Shown here piece after piece: positions 17,678-26,164 of a stretch of DNA of 64,000 nt. The translations under genes were made by a program, and so were the position numbers. Every line of letters begins with the position of its first letter. Position 1 is the first letter of the stretch. The DNA lies in NCBI RefSeq assembly GCF_047302425.1, contig NZ_CP154855.1, positions 1,674,001 to 1,738,000 of the forward strand, written 5' to 3'. Under the pieces are notes generated by a model. That model was not told the origin of the DNA, made no database searches, and was given only the letters and a program-made list of their open reading frames with translations. Origin of the DNA: Oceanitalea sp047302425 (GTDB lineage: Bacteria > Actinomycetota > Actinomycetes > Actinomycetales > Actinomycetaceae).

Positions 17678-18552
17678 TGTCCGCCAACGCCGTCACCATG
17701 CCCCCGCCAGGCAAGAACCGACGACGACGGCGTCACCCGGGCGGCGTCAACTGGTGGCTCACCGCCCTGCTCGTCGTCCTCTCGCTCACCGTGCTGGTCC
17801 CGCTCTACTTCACCGTGGTCACGGCCCTCAAGACCCCGGACCAGCTCGGAGGCTCCGGCTTCGCCCCACCCACCGAGTGGGCCTGGGGCAACTTCGCCGA
17901 GGCCTGGCGGACGATCGACTACCCGGCGCGGGCGCTCAACACCGCGCTCATCACGGTGGGCGCCGTCGTCCTCACGCTGCTGACGAACTCGATGGTCGCC
18001 TACGCGATCGCCCGCCAGATGCACCGGCGCCTGTTCAAAGCGCTGTTCTACTACTTCATCGCCGCGCTGTTCATCCCGTTCCCGGTGCTCATGCTCCCGG
18101 CGGCGAAGCAGGCGGCGATCCTCGGCCTCGACAACCAGGCCGGGCTCATCCTGCTCTACACGGTCTATGGCCTGTCCTTCAACGTCTTCCTCTACACCGC
18201 CTACGTCCGCTCCATCCCGGCCGAGCTCGAGGAGGCGGCGCGCATCGACGGCTCGAGCACGTGGGGCGTGTTCTGGCGGGTGGTGTTTCCGCTGCTGGCG
18301 CCGATCAACGCGACCGTCGGCATCCTCACCTGCGTGTGGGCGTGGAACGACTTCCTGCTCCCGCTCGTCATCCTCTCCGACCCCGACGCCGCGACCATCC
18401 AGCTCGCCCAGTACGTCTTCCAAGGGCAGTTCTCCGCCGACTACACCCTCGCCTTCGCGTCCTACCTCATGGCGATGGCGCCGCTGCTCGTCGTCTACGT
18501 CGTCGCCCAGCGGTGGGTCATCTCGGGGGTGACGCGCGGCGCCATCAAGTAG
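17677..18552 (+). CDS. Sugar ABC transporter permease (MalG/UgpE-like)
   Basis: The 291-residue protein starts with a basic Pro-rich tail (PPPGKNRRRRRHPGG), then six membrane segments and the EAA motif (EEAARIDGSSTWGVFWRVVFP around residue 190). The C-terminal VAQRWVISGVTRGAIK is typical of MalG-type permeases. It completes the three-gene importer. Its stop codon overlaps by 8 bp the end of the convergent SDR gene, and a copy of the dispersed CGACGACGACGGCGC element lies directly at this junction. Confidence 0.92.
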   Translation: MSANAVTMPPPGKNRRRRRHPGGVNWWLTALLVVLSLTVLVPLYFTVVTALKTPDQLGGSGFAPPTEWAWGNFAEAWRTIDYPARALNTALITVGAVVLTLLTNSMVAYAIARQMHRRLFKALFYYFIAALFIPFPVLMLPAAKQAAILGLDNQAGLILLYTVYGLSFNVFLYTAYVRSIPAELEEAARIDGSSTWGVFWRVVFPLLAPINATVGILTCVWAWNDFLLPLVILSDPDAATIQLAQYVFQGQFSADYTLAFASYLMAMAPLLVVYVVAQRWVISGVTRGAIK

Positions 18553-19387
18553 CCGACGACGACGGCGCCCCCACCAGCTCCGCGCTCCGGTCCCAGAGCG
18601 CAACCGCGACAGCGGGGTCGGAGGCCTGCGGGTTCGTCCGCGTGACCCTGCCCTTCTCGTAGTACTCGCCCGACACCCAGTCGCGTCCCGGGGTGCCCTC
18701 GGCGAGCTCGACGAGCGGCCGCGCGCCCTTCTCCGGGCCGATGAGGCCGGCCAGGTGGCGCAGCGGCGTCCGGTACACGACGCGCATGAGACTGGTGGTG
18801 TCCGAGGCGAAGTTCGTGCGCACCACCCCGGGGTGGAAGGCGACCGCGGAGAGGCCGCGGGGCGAGTAGCGGCGGTGCAGCTCCCTGGTGAAGAGGATGC
18901 TGGCGAGCTTCGCGTCGCCGTAGGCCTTGCGCGCGGAGTACCGGGCCTCGTTGCCGAGGTCGTCGAGGTCGATCCTCGCGAACGCCCGCGCCGCGACGCT
19001 CGCGGTGTTGACGACCGACGCGCCGCTCCCCGTCAGCGTGTCCAGGAGGAGGGTGGTGAGCAGGAAGGGCGCGAGGTGGTTGACCTGGAGCGTCTTCTCG
19101 AAGCCGTCGACGGTCCGGGTCCGGTCCCCGAAGATGCCGCCGGCGTTGTTCACCAGCACGTCGATCCGCGGGTACGCGTCGACGAGCGCCGACGCGAGGG
19201 ACCGTACCTGGGCGAGCTCGGCGAAGTCCGCGAGGAAGTGGTCCGCCCCGATCTCCTCGGCGACCGCCCGCGTCTTCTCCGCCGACCGGCCGACGACGAC
19301 GACGGTGTGCCCGCGCGAGGTCAGCTCGCGAGCGGCGGCCGCACCGATCCCGTCGCTGGCACCGGTGAGCACGATGGTCTTGGGCAC
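18545..19387 (-). CDS. Short-chain dehydrogenase/reductase
   Basis: The 280-residue SDR has the classical nucleotide motif TGASDGIGAAAARE, the NNAGG motif at about residue 87 (VLVNNAGGIFGD) and the active-site YGDAK (Tyr/Lys) after SVVNTASVAARAF. This arrangement is close to the retinol dehydrogenase/WW-oxidoreductase-like group. It is NAD(P)-dependent and cytosolic. The start is GTG at 19387. The C-terminus (GAPSSSAT) is encoded by the dispersed GACGACGACGGCGC element, so the tail may be a late addition. Confidence 0.9.
   Translation of the reverse strand: MPKTIVLTGASDGIGAAAARELTSRGHTVVVVGRSAEKTRAVAEEIGADHFLADFAELAQVRSLASALVDAYPRIDVLVNNAGGIFGDRTRTVDGFEKTLQVNHLAPFLLTTLLLDTLTGSGASVVNTASVAARAFARIDLDDLGNEARYSARKAYGDAKLASILFTRELHRRYSPRGLSAVAFHPGVVRTNFASDTTSLMRVVYRTPLRHLAGLIGPEKGARPLVELAEGTPGRDWVSGEYYEKGRVTRTNPQASDPAVAVALWDRSAELVGAPSSSAT
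18554..18568. repeat. Dispersed GACGACGACGGCGC element at overlapping gene ends
   Basis: CGACGACGACGGCGC lies immediately after the permease stop, within the last codons of the convergent SDR gene. The same 14-mer core occurs at 19782-19795, 43778-43791 (inverted), 50532-50545 (inverted), 53385-53398 and 53408-53421 (inverted). Confidence 0.6.
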
Positions 19388-19402
19388 GACCTCATCGAAC
19401 AG

Positions 19403-20299
19403 TCAGTCCGCACCCGTCGCCACCGGGCGGGCAGGGTCGGTGATCCAGTGCGACCACGACCCCGGGTACAGCGCCGCGTCCAGCCCCGCCTCGTGGGCGG
19501 CGAGCACGAGCTGGGCCGCGGTCACGCCCGAGCCGCAGTACGCGGCCACCGGCTCGGCGCCGGCACCTGCCTCCGCGAAGAGCTCGCGCAGCGCGGGGGC
19601 GGGGAGGTAGCGGCCGTCCGCGTCGAGCAGCCGGGCCGTGGGCAACGAGCGGGCGCCGGGGATGTGCCCGGCCACCGGGTCGACCGGCTCCACCTCGCCG
19701 CGGAAGCGCTCGGGGGCGCGCGCGTCGAGCAGGACGCCGTCGTAGCCGTCGAGCAGCTCCTCGGCTGTCACCGTCGCCATGGACGACGACGGCGCCGTGC
19801 CCTGGGACGGCACGTCACCGTCCGCGTCGCTCACAACCGACGACGGCGTCGAGGCCTGGCCCGGCACGTCGCCGACCGCAGGGCTGTCCGTCGACGACGG
19901 CGTCACCTCGCCCGTCTCGAGCTCGCCACCCGCGGCCACCCAGGCCGGCAGACCGCCGTCGAGCACGCGCACGTCGTCGTGACCGAACCAGCGCAGACAC
20001 CACCAGGCGCGCGCGGCGGCTGCCGCGACCCCGCCGTCGTACACGACGACGCGCCGCCCGGGGCGCACCCCGAGCCGGCCCAGCGACTCCGCCAGCGCCG
20101 AGCGGGAGGGGAGCGGGTGCCGCCCACCCGCGCCGGGCGGGGCGGCGAGGTCGGCGTCGAGGTCGCAGAAGACGGCGCCCGGCAGGTGCCCGGCCCGGTA
20201 CCCGGCACGGTCGGGGCCGGCGAGCGTCCACCGCACGTCGAGGAGAAGGACCGAACCGAGCTCGGACCGCAGCTGCTCGTGACACACCAGTGCGCTCAT
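19403..20299 (-). CDS. Two-domain thiosulfate/3-mercaptopyruvate sulfurtransferase
   Basis: The 298-residue protein has two rhodanese domains: an inactive N-terminal one (LLLDVRWTL ... RVVVYDGGVAAAAARAWW) and a catalytic C-terminal one with the persulfide Cys C255 in AAYCGSGVTAAQ. It transfers sulfane sulfur from thiosulfate or mercaptopyruvate to cyanide or thiols. Between the domains (residues 133-175) is a Ser/Pro/Asp-rich insertion built of an 18-residue repeat (TPSS..S..GDVP.Q.), longer than the usual short linker. It follows the SDR gene closely and may be co-transcribed with it. Confidence 0.9.
   Translation of the reverse strand: MSALVCHEQLRSELGSVLLLDVRWTLAGPDRAGYRAGHLPGAVFCDLDADLAAPPGAGGRHPLPSRSALAESLGRLGVRPGRRVVVYDGGVAAAAARAWWCLRWFGHDDVRVLDGGLPAWVAAGGELETGEVTPSSTDSPAVGDVPGQASTPSSVVSDADGDVPSQGTAPSSSMATVTAEELLDGYDGVLLDARAPERFRGEVEPVDPVAGHIPGARSLPTARLLDADGRYLPAPALRELFAEAGAGAEPVAAYCGSGVTAAQLVLAAHEAGLDAALYPGSWSHWITDPARPVATGAD
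19782..19903 (-). repeat. 54-bp in-frame tandem repeat in sulfurtransferase linker
   Basis: Two 54-bp units (19796-19849 and 19850-19903) and a partial third encode TPSSTDSPAVGDVPGQAS, TPSSVVSDADGDVPSQGT and APSSSMA. Each unit starts with a CGCCGTCGTC core, and the partial unit contains the exact 14-mer found in intergenic hairpins elsewhere in the window. Confidence 0.75.
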
Positions 20300-20349
20300 G
20301 CGCCAACTCTTCCATGATGGGGCGGGACACCGACGGACGAAGGGGAGAC

Positions 20350-21795
20350 ATGGCTGAGACGGTCGAGGCAGGCGGCCCGGAGATCCGCACGCTGCTCGTG
20401 CTCGGTGCCAGCGGCGACCTCGCCGGCCGGCTCCTTCTCCCCGGGCTCGGGCGGCTGCTCGCCACCGGGCGCGCGCCGGAGCTCGAGCTCGTCGGCTCGG
20501 GCGTCGACGACTGGGACGACGAGCAGTGGCGCGCGCGCCTGCGCGAGACCTTCGCGGCCGAGCCGAGCATCGAGATGGCGCCCTGGGAGAGCTTCCCCGC
20601 CCACGAGAACGAGCCCGGCGCGCAGACCCTCGAGCGACTGGAGCGCGAGTCGGTCTACGTGCGCGCCGACGTCACTCGGCCCGAGGAGCTGCGCCGCGTC
20701 CTCGACCGGTGCGGTGCCCCGCTCGGCATCTACTTCGCGCTGCCGCCCGCCGTCACCGAGCAGGCCTGCCTCGCGCTGGAGGAGATCGGGGTGCCCGAGG
20801 GGACACGGCTCATCATCGAGAAGCCCTTCGGCAACGACGGCGAGTCGGCGCGGCGGCTCAACGCCGTCGTCGGGCGCATGGTGCCCGAGGAGCAGGTGCA
20901 CCGGGTGGACCACTTCCTGGGCAAGAGCACCGTCCTCAACATCCTCGGCTTCCGCTTCGCCAACCGGATCTTCGAGCCGGTGTGGCGGGCCACGCACGTG
21001 GAGAGCGTCGAGATCGTCTACGACGAGGACCTCGCGCTCGAGGGACGCGCCCGCTACTACGACGGCTCCGGCGCGCTGCGCGACATGATCCAGAGCCACC
21101 TGCTCCACGTCCTCGCGCTCATCGCCATGGACCCGCCCACCACCCTGGGTGACCGCGACGTGCGCGACCGCATCGCCGAGGTCCTCCGGGCTGCGCGCGC
21201 CGGCGAGCCCGAGCAGCACAGCCGCCGCGCACGCTACGGCGCCGGCCGGATCGGCCTGCGCGAGGTGCCCGGCTACGCCGAGGAGCCGGGCGTCGACCCC
21301 ACCCGGGAGACCGAGACGCTCGCCGAGATGACCGTCTTCATCGACAACTGGCGCTGGAAGGGCGTGCCCTTCACCCTGCGCAGCGCCAAGGCCATCACGC
21401 CCACGCGCAAGGAGGTCATCGTGACCTTCAAGAAGGTGCCGCATCTGCCCGTCGGGCTCACCGGCACCTCCCAGCCCACGCGGCTGCGCATCGGCCTGGG
21501 CCCGGAGTGCATCGAGCTCGAGCTCGACGTCAACGGCACGGGCGACCCGTGGTCGCTGGACCGCGTCGTCATGACGACGAGCTTCGGCGAGGGCGAGCTC
21601 CCGGCCTACGGCGAGGTGCTCGCCGGCGTCCTGGAGGCCGACCCGCTGCTGTCCGTGCGTGGCGACGTCGCCGAGGAGTGCTGGCGCGTCGTCGAGCCGG
21701 TTCTCGCCGCCTGGTGCGAGGGGCGGGTGCAGCTGGGGGAGTACCCGGCCGGCTCGCCCGCCGACGCCGCCGGGACGACGGCGGAGCGCAGCTGA
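20350..21795 (+). CDS. zwf: Glucose-6-phosphate dehydrogenase family protein
   Basis: The 481-residue protein has the dinucleotide motif LLVLGASGDLAGRLLLPGL at the N-terminus, EKPFG (IIEKPFGNDGESARR) and the substrate-binding signature HRVDHFLGKSTVLNIL, plus the C-terminal DNWRWKGVPF segment. It oxidises glucose 6-phosphate with NADP+ to 6-phosphogluconolactone. It is not in the usual actinobacterial tal-zwf-opcA-pgl operon, so it is probably a second, stand-alone paralogue. ATG at 20350 with AGGGGAG upstream. The last codons overlap a short sequence tag shared with two other gene ends. Confidence 0.9.
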   Translation: MAETVEAGGPEIRTLLVLGASGDLAGRLLLPGLGRLLATGRAPELELVGSGVDDWDDEQWRARLRETFAAEPSIEMAPWESFPAHENEPGAQTLERLERESVYVRADVTRPEELRRVLDRCGAPLGIYFALPPAVTEQACLALEEIGVPEGTRLIIEKPFGNDGESARRLNAVVGRMVPEEQVHRVDHFLGKSTVLNILGFRFANRIFEPVWRATHVESVEIVYDEDLALEGRARYYDGSGALRDMIQSHLLHVLALIAMDPPTTLGDRDVRDRIAEVLRAARAGEPEQHSRRARYGAGRIGLREVPGYAEEPGVDPTRETETLAEMTVFIDNWRWKGVPFTLRSAKAITPTRKEVIVTFKKVPHLPVGLTGTSQPTRLRIGLGPECIELELDVNGTGDPWSLDRVVMTTSFGEGELPAYGEVLAGVLEADPLLSVRGDVAEECWRVVEPVLAAWCEGRVQLGEYPAGSPADAAGTTAERS

Positions 21796-21842
21796 TTCCT
21801 TGACGCTCCCGGACGGCGTCGTTAATGTCCGTCTCAACGGGG

Positions 21843-21856
21843 GGCCACATGTGGCC
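21843..21856. promoter_or_regulatory. Perfect 14-bp palindrome upstream of M14 peptidase
   Basis: GGCCACATGTGGCC is a perfect palindrome 121 bp before the carboxypeptidase start, in the only non-coding stretch between it and zwf. It is a candidate operator. No linked regulator supports this. Confidence 0.35.
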
Positions 21857-21977
21857 AAAGACGGTCGTGATGTCGCGACGGATCGCGTAGCTGGTGCACC
21901 CCGGATGTCCGCATGGGGGTGTGGACCTGGCGTTGCTGACGTCGTCCCGTCCCCGCTCCGAGCAGATGGGGAATGAC

Positions 21978-23789
21978 ATGCACGGACGTACAGCACGACG
22001 CGACAGACGCAGGGTGGCGGTGGTCGGTGCGGCCGGCGTCGCACTCCTCGCCTCCCTCGTGGCCACACCGCCCACGCTGGCGCAGGTCGCCGAGCCAGGG
22101 GTGACGGGGCTCGAGGTCGAGCAGCAGATGGGCTTCGCCACGCTCACGTGGGAGCCCGTGGCAGGGGTGGAGGAGTACCAGATCGAGCGCACCCCGGTGG
22201 ACGAGAACGACGAGCCGGTCGGGGAACCGGTCATCACCGGTATCTGGCGGCCCAACCGCCAGGTGGACCAGTCCGAGCCGGCCTTCGCGGACGCGAACTT
22301 CGACCCCGGTGACAGGTTCCGCTGGCGGGTGGGCATCGAGGGGGAGGCGTTCTCCGAGCCCGTCTACGACACCACCCTGCCGCAGTGGGGCGACCCGGAC
22401 GTGCCCGGCGAGAGCCTGCGCACCGGCTGGGAGCAGACCTTCGGGGAGCGCTACACGACCGACGTCGAGGAGGCGGAGTACACCGCGGAGCTGGACGCGC
22501 TGAGCGATCGGGTGCGCGTCGTCGAGATCGGACGCACCCTGCAGGACCGGCCGATCAACATGTTCATCATCGGCTACCCCAACCCGCCGGCGACGCCGGA
22601 GGAGATCGCCGAGGGCGACACCGCCCTGGTCAACTGCAACGTCCACGGCAACGAGCCCTCCTCCCGGGAGGCCTGCTTCATCCTCGCGCGGCAGCTGGCC
22701 TTCGGTGAGGACGAGCGGACGCTCGACATCCTCTCGGAGTCGACGATCATGCTCGTGCCGTCGATCAACGCCGACGGTCGCGCGCTCAACCAGCGCGGCA
22801 ACGCCACCGGGCAGGACCTCAACCGCGACTTCTCGCTCATCCGGCAGCCGGAGACCTTCGGCTTCACCGAGATGCTGCGCGACTACCGGCCCGACGCCGC
22901 CTTCGACGGCCACGAGTACGGCAACACCCGGGCCGGGGACCTGCCCGTCATGTTCCCGCGGCACCTCAACGTGCCCGAGGTCGTCCACCTGCAGAGCAAG
23001 GACCTCGTCGAGAACTGGCTCTACGAGCGCGGCTCGGAGGACGGCTGGTGGTTCTGCCCCTACGGCTGCGAGGGTGGCAACACGGTCGGTATGAGCCAGG
23101 AGACGATCCTGCGCAACACGCTGGGGCTGAAGAACATCGTCGGCGTGCTGCTCGAGGCACGCAGCTCCGGCGGGGAGACGCGGCCCGCGGACGGCGGCTC
23201 GCAGACCCCGGAGAGCCGCAAGCGCAAGACCTACTCGGCGATGTACACCTTCGAGCAGTACTTCGACTACTTCCACGAGAACAAGGAGGACATCGTCGCG
23301 GCCGGCGAGGCGGGCCGCGCGCAGCAGGTCCTCAACCGCGGGGACATCGTCTTCCGCGGCTCCTACACCGTGGACCCGTTCCCGGCGCCGCACCCCGGTG
23401 AGGCGCCGCCGGACCCGGAGATCCCCGGCCCGGAGCAGATCCTCGAGGCGCCGGTGTGCGGCTACCTCCTCACCGAGGAGCAGTACCACGGCGTGCGGGA
23501 GGACAGCCCCGAGGGCTTCCCGACGACGCTCGCGGACCGCATCGAGGCGCACGGCTGGCGTGTCCAGGAGCGGGCGCGCGGCTACATGGTGCCGCTGACC
23601 CAGGAGCAGCGCGGGCTCATCCCGCTCCTGCTCGACGGTCAGGCCGCCGAGCCGTGGACCAGCGCCCAGCGCCTCTACGGCCCCGCGAACCACCGCGTCA
23701 CGCTGCCCGACAGCGCGTGCGGCAAGGTGAGCGAGCCGCCGTCGCGTCGTACGCCGACGACGGCGGAGCTCAGCTACACGAGCGACTGA
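21978..23789 (+). CDS. Secreted M14-family zinc carboxypeptidase
   Basis: The 603-residue protein has a signal peptide (RRDRRRVAVVGAAGVALLAS, cleavage near ALAQ-like TLAQ, residue 36), an Fn3-like segment (MGFATLTWEPVAGVEEYQIE), and an M14 peptidase domain with the zinc motif HGNEPSSRE, the DLNRDF turn and FDGHEYG supplying the third ligand. It would trim C-terminal residues from peptides outside the cell. GGGGA precedes the ATG at 21978; an ATG 12 bp earlier lacks an RBS. A strong terminator follows. Substrate specificity is not readable. Confidence 0.88.
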   Translation: MHGRTARRDRRRVAVVGAAGVALLASLVATPPTLAQVAEPGVTGLEVEQQMGFATLTWEPVAGVEEYQIERTPVDENDEPVGEPVITGIWRPNRQVDQSEPAFADANFDPGDRFRWRVGIEGEAFSEPVYDTTLPQWGDPDVPGESLRTGWEQTFGERYTTDVEEAEYTAELDALSDRVRVVEIGRTLQDRPINMFIIGYPNPPATPEEIAEGDTALVNCNVHGNEPSSREACFILARQLAFGEDERTLDILSESTIMLVPSINADGRALNQRGNATGQDLNRDFSLIRQPETFGFTEMLRDYRPDAAFDGHEYGNTRAGDLPVMFPRHLNVPEVVHLQSKDLVENWLYERGSEDGWWFCPYGCEGGNTVGMSQETILRNTLGLKNIVGVLLEARSSGGETRPADGGSQTPESRKRKTYSAMYTFEQYFDYFHENKEDIVAAGEAGRAQQVLNRGDIVFRGSYTVDPFPAPHPGEAPPDPEIPGPEQILEAPVCGYLLTEEQYHGVREDSPEGFPTTLADRIEAHGWRVQERARGYMVPLTQEQRGLIPLLLDGQAAEPWTSAQRLYGPANHRVTLPDSACGKVSEPPSRRTPTTAELSYTSD

Positions 23790-23800
23790 CAGTCGCGTAG

Positions 23801-23835
23801 GGCGCGCCCCGGGGACCCGTTCCCCGGGGCGCGCC
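23801..23835 (+). terminator. Strong GC hairpin after M14 peptidase
   Basis: A perfect 15-bp inverted repeat (GGCGCGCCCCGGGGA and its complement) with a 5-nt loop lies 12 bp after the stop. No T-tract follows. Confidence 0.65.
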
Positions 23836-23905
23836 GCGCTGTGCAGGACGCCTGTCCTTGAGATAACCGCACCGATAAGGTGACGTTCCCTGTCGTCCCT
23901 TCCGA

Positions 23906-24586
23906 ATGGACATTCCTATGCCCGTGGTGCCCGAAATTCTCAAGCGTGATAACCGCGAGAATGCCCTCGCGCTGCTCCGGCGATACTTCGGACTCGACGG
24001 CAAGCCCGCGTACTCCGGATCGCGGTTTGAGGCACTCGGCGGGGGAGGTGATGCGGCGGACGTGGCGGACAAGATCACGGCTGTCGATATCGTGGCGCTG
24101 TCGATGCTGTCCATAGCAGTCCCGGGTACGGCTGCACTGCGGCTGCTCGAGGATGACGAGTTTGTCGCGGTCACGGGTGAGTACCTGAGCAAGCTTCCGA
24201 CCGATGTCGATTTGGTCGACATCGACCGCGAAGTACTGGTGGACGGGCCAGCGGCGTCATTGTGGCGACACTTTCGGCAGCTCGACGGAGTTGGACCCAC
24301 CACCACGAGCAAGCTCATGGCACGAAAGCGCCCGCGCCTGATCCCCGTGTACGACTCCGTGATCGAACGAGCCTTCCACTTCGAGAACTCGAGCGGTCAT
24401 TGGGAGTACTGGCACGACCTCCTCAACGCGGATGGACGGCGACTTCACACCGAGTTGCTGAACGTCCGTGCTGATGCCGGGCTGCCTGAGGCGGTCTCCG
24501 CGCTTCGCGTGCTCGATGTCGTGGTGTGGATGGGGAACAGGCGACCGGATGAGGAAGGCGAGGAGGCGTCTCTGGTCACCGCCTGA
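23906..24586 (+). CDS. DUF6308 family protein
   Basis: The 226-residue soluble protein matches what I know of DUF6308: LRRYFGL...YSGSRFEALGGGG near the start, then LDGVGPTTTSKLMARKRPRL (a helix-hairpin-helix-like element around residue 130) and IPVYDSVI with a conserved Asp, and a helical end (ALRVLDVVVWMGNR). The HhH plus Asp arrangement resembles base-excision glycosylases, but no activity is established for the family to my knowledge. Base composition here is less GC-rich than around it, suggesting transfer. An internal ATG at 23918 is an alternative start. Confidence 0.75.
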   Translation: MDIPMPVVPEILKRDNRENALALLRRYFGLDGKPAYSGSRFEALGGGGDAADVADKITAVDIVALSMLSIAVPGTAALRLLEDDEFVAVTGEYLSKLPTDVDLVDIDREVLVDGPAASLWRHFRQLDGVGPTTTSKLMARKRPRLIPVYDSVIERAFHFENSSGHWEYWHDLLNADGRRLHTELLNVRADAGLPEAVSALRVLDVVVWMGNRRPDEEGEEASLVTA

Positions 24587-24680
24587 AGCCCCGACTCTCC
24601 TCGTGTGATCGCGGCAGCAACCCGGGCGGCGTTACGACTGTTCCCAGACGCCAATGTTTGAGGCCCCGCCGAGGTCACTC

Positions 24681-25088
24681 TCAGGACGGGTACTCGGCGC
24701 GGGTGACCTCGCACGAGTCGGTGATGAGGAAGCGCAGGACGTCCTCGTCGACGTCGTCGAGCCGCTTGAGGTAGAGGCAGGCGTTGCCCGGCTTGTACGG
24801 CCCGAGCCGGGCCAGCTGCTCGGGGTAGCGCTCCTGGTAGCCGCCGACGAGGTAGACGACGAGGTTCGCCTTTCGGGGGCTGAAGGCTGCCAGCGGGGCG
24901 TCGCCCTCGCGGCCGGACTCGTAGACGTAGTGGTAGCTGCCGAAGCCGATGATGCTGGGCCCCCACATGACCGGCTCCTCGCCGGTGATGTCGCGCATGA
25001 TGTCGACGAGGCGCTCGGCGTCCGCCCGGCGGGTCGGGTTCTCGACCGCGGCGATGAAGTCGCGCGGGTCGACGTCGGTGGGCTGCAC
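24681..25088 (-). CDS. DUF1801 domain protein
   Basis: The 135-residue protein shows the DUF1801 core: ADAERLVDIMRDITGEEPVMWGPSIIGFG, then FSPRKANLVVYLV, and LGPYKPGNACLYLKRLDDVD. It is a small cytosolic protein of the YdhG-like fold with unknown function. The GTG at 25088 has a strong AAGGAGG upstream on the minus strand. A second, frameshifted DUF1801 gene lies at 43405-43684. Confidence 0.85.
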   Translation of the reverse strand: MQPTDVDPRDFIAAVENPTRRADAERLVDIMRDITGEEPVMWGPSIIGFGSYHYVYESGREGDAPLAAFSPRKANLVVYLVGGYQERYPEQLARLGPYKPGNACLYLKRLDDVDEDVLRFLITDSCEVTRAEYPS

Positions 25089-25124
25089 GGCTGCCTCCTT
25101 CGGCTCGGCTGCGCCCACCGTAGT

Positions 25125-25163
25125 CCGCCCGGGCGGCACGCGGGAGGGGTGCCGCCCGGGCGG
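25125..25163 (-). terminator. Hairpin downstream of NAD(P)-binding protein gene
   Basis: CCGCCCGGGCGGCA (25125-25138) and TGCCGCCCGGGCGG (25150-25163) form a perfect 14-bp stem with an 11-nt loop just after the stop of the 25169-25822 gene. Each arm also contains its own palindrome CCGCCCGGGCGG. Confidence 0.6.
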
Positions 25164-25168
25164 CCGGG

Positions 25169-25822
25169 CTACTTGGCGATCGCCTCGGCGATGGGGGTGG
25201 CGCCGTCGGCGAACTCGATCATCTTGCCGATGGTGGCAGGCTCCTCGAGGGAGGCTGCGATGACGCGGGCGACGTTCGCGCGCGAGGTCTTGTGCTCACC
25301 GCCGTCGTCCGCGGTCACGAGGTCGATCGAGCCGGTGGGCTCGTCGAGGGTGAGGGCGCCGGGGGCGACGATGGTCCAGTCGAGGCCGGAGTCGCGCAGG
25401 TGGTCGTCGGCGTCGGCCTTGGCCTGGGCGTAGGCGTAGAAGGAGTTGCCCTCCGGCACACCGTGGTCCTGGCGCGCGCCGACGAAGGAGACCATGACGA
25501 AGCGGCGCGCCCCGGCGAGCTTGGCGGCGTCGATCGTGCGGATGGCGGCGTCGCGGTCCACGGCCCAGGTGCGCTGCGGGTTGCCGCCGCCGGCGCCCGC
25601 GCTCCACACGACCGTGTCCTGACCCTGCAGCAGCTCGGTGATCTCCTCGGTGGACAGGTTCTCCACGTCGGCGACGACGGCGTTCGCGCCGGTCTGCTCG
25701 ACGTCCTCGCGGTGGTCGGGGTTGCGGAAGACGCTGGTGACGGTGTGGCCGGCCTCCGTGAGCAGGGGCGCCAGCAGGAGCGCGACCTTGCCGTGGCCAC
25801 CGATGACTGCAACGTTCGACAT
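25169..25822 (-). CDS. NAD(P)H-binding atypical SDR (NmrA/YwnB-like)
   Basis: The 217-residue protein begins MSNVAVIGGHGKVALLLAPL, an atypical SDR Rossmann motif, followed by ANAVVADVENLSTEEITELL, the strand-4 motif DTVVWSAGAGGG, RFVMVSFVGA and a C-terminal SGLDWTIVAPGALTLDEPTG. It is probably an NAD(P)-binding reductase or regulator of unknown substrate. GAGGAG lies before the ATG. A 5'-truncated, closely similar copy of its last 72 codons lies at 53431-53657. Confidence 0.88.
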   Translation of the reverse strand: MSNVAVIGGHGKVALLLAPLLTEAGHTVTSVFRNPDHREDVEQTGANAVVADVENLSTEEITELLQGQDTVVWSAGAGGGNPQRTWAVDRDAAIRTIDAAKLAGARRFVMVSFVGARQDHGVPEGNSFYAYAQAKADADDHLRDSGLDWTIVAPGALTLDEPTGSIDLVTADDGGEHKTSRANVARVIAASLEEPATIGKMIEFADGATPIAEAIAK

Positions 25823-25949
25823 CTCGTTCTCCTCGCGGGGTGGGGTTGAGGTCCTCCTCGACGCTAGGCGCCGTGCGAGCGCTTCGCACACGGGCGGGCG
25901 CCGGTGCCCGGTCGATCAGCCTGCCAACAGGGCACCGGCCGATGGGTAG

Positions 25950-26060
25950 CTAGCCCTTGCCGAGCGTCGAGCCCGCCTTCGACTTGGCCGACTTGCTCGA
26001 GCTGTCGGATGCCAACGTCCGCCCCGCCTTGGAGAGGGCCTTCTTCGAAGGCTTCGCCAT
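25950..26060 (-). CDS. 36-residue Lys/Ser-rich basic protein
   Basis: An ATG preceded by AGGAGGTGA (a near-perfect Shine-Dalgarno at ideal spacing) opens a 36-codon frame: MAKPSKKALSKAGRTLASDS then SSKSAKSKAGSTLGKG. Ten Lys/Arg and nine Ser residues make it strongly basic. It holds an internal duplication, KALSKAGRTLAS versus SAKSKAGSTLGK. Similar short Lys/Ser/Ala-rich proteins ending in SALSQ-like tails are annotated as hypothetical in many bacteria; I know of no function. It is divergent from mcrB. The RBS and composition make a real gene likely. Confidence 0.7.
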   Translation of the reverse strand: MAKPSKKALSKAGRTLASDSSSKSAKSKAGSTLGKG

Positions 26061-26164
26061 GGGTCTCACCTCCTCTCGTGGCACTTGTCCATAGGCTGGC
26101 ACCCGGGTCTGACATCGCCGAGATCACGGTTCGGCGGCTCAGACGGCTCGTAGTCGAAAGCCGT

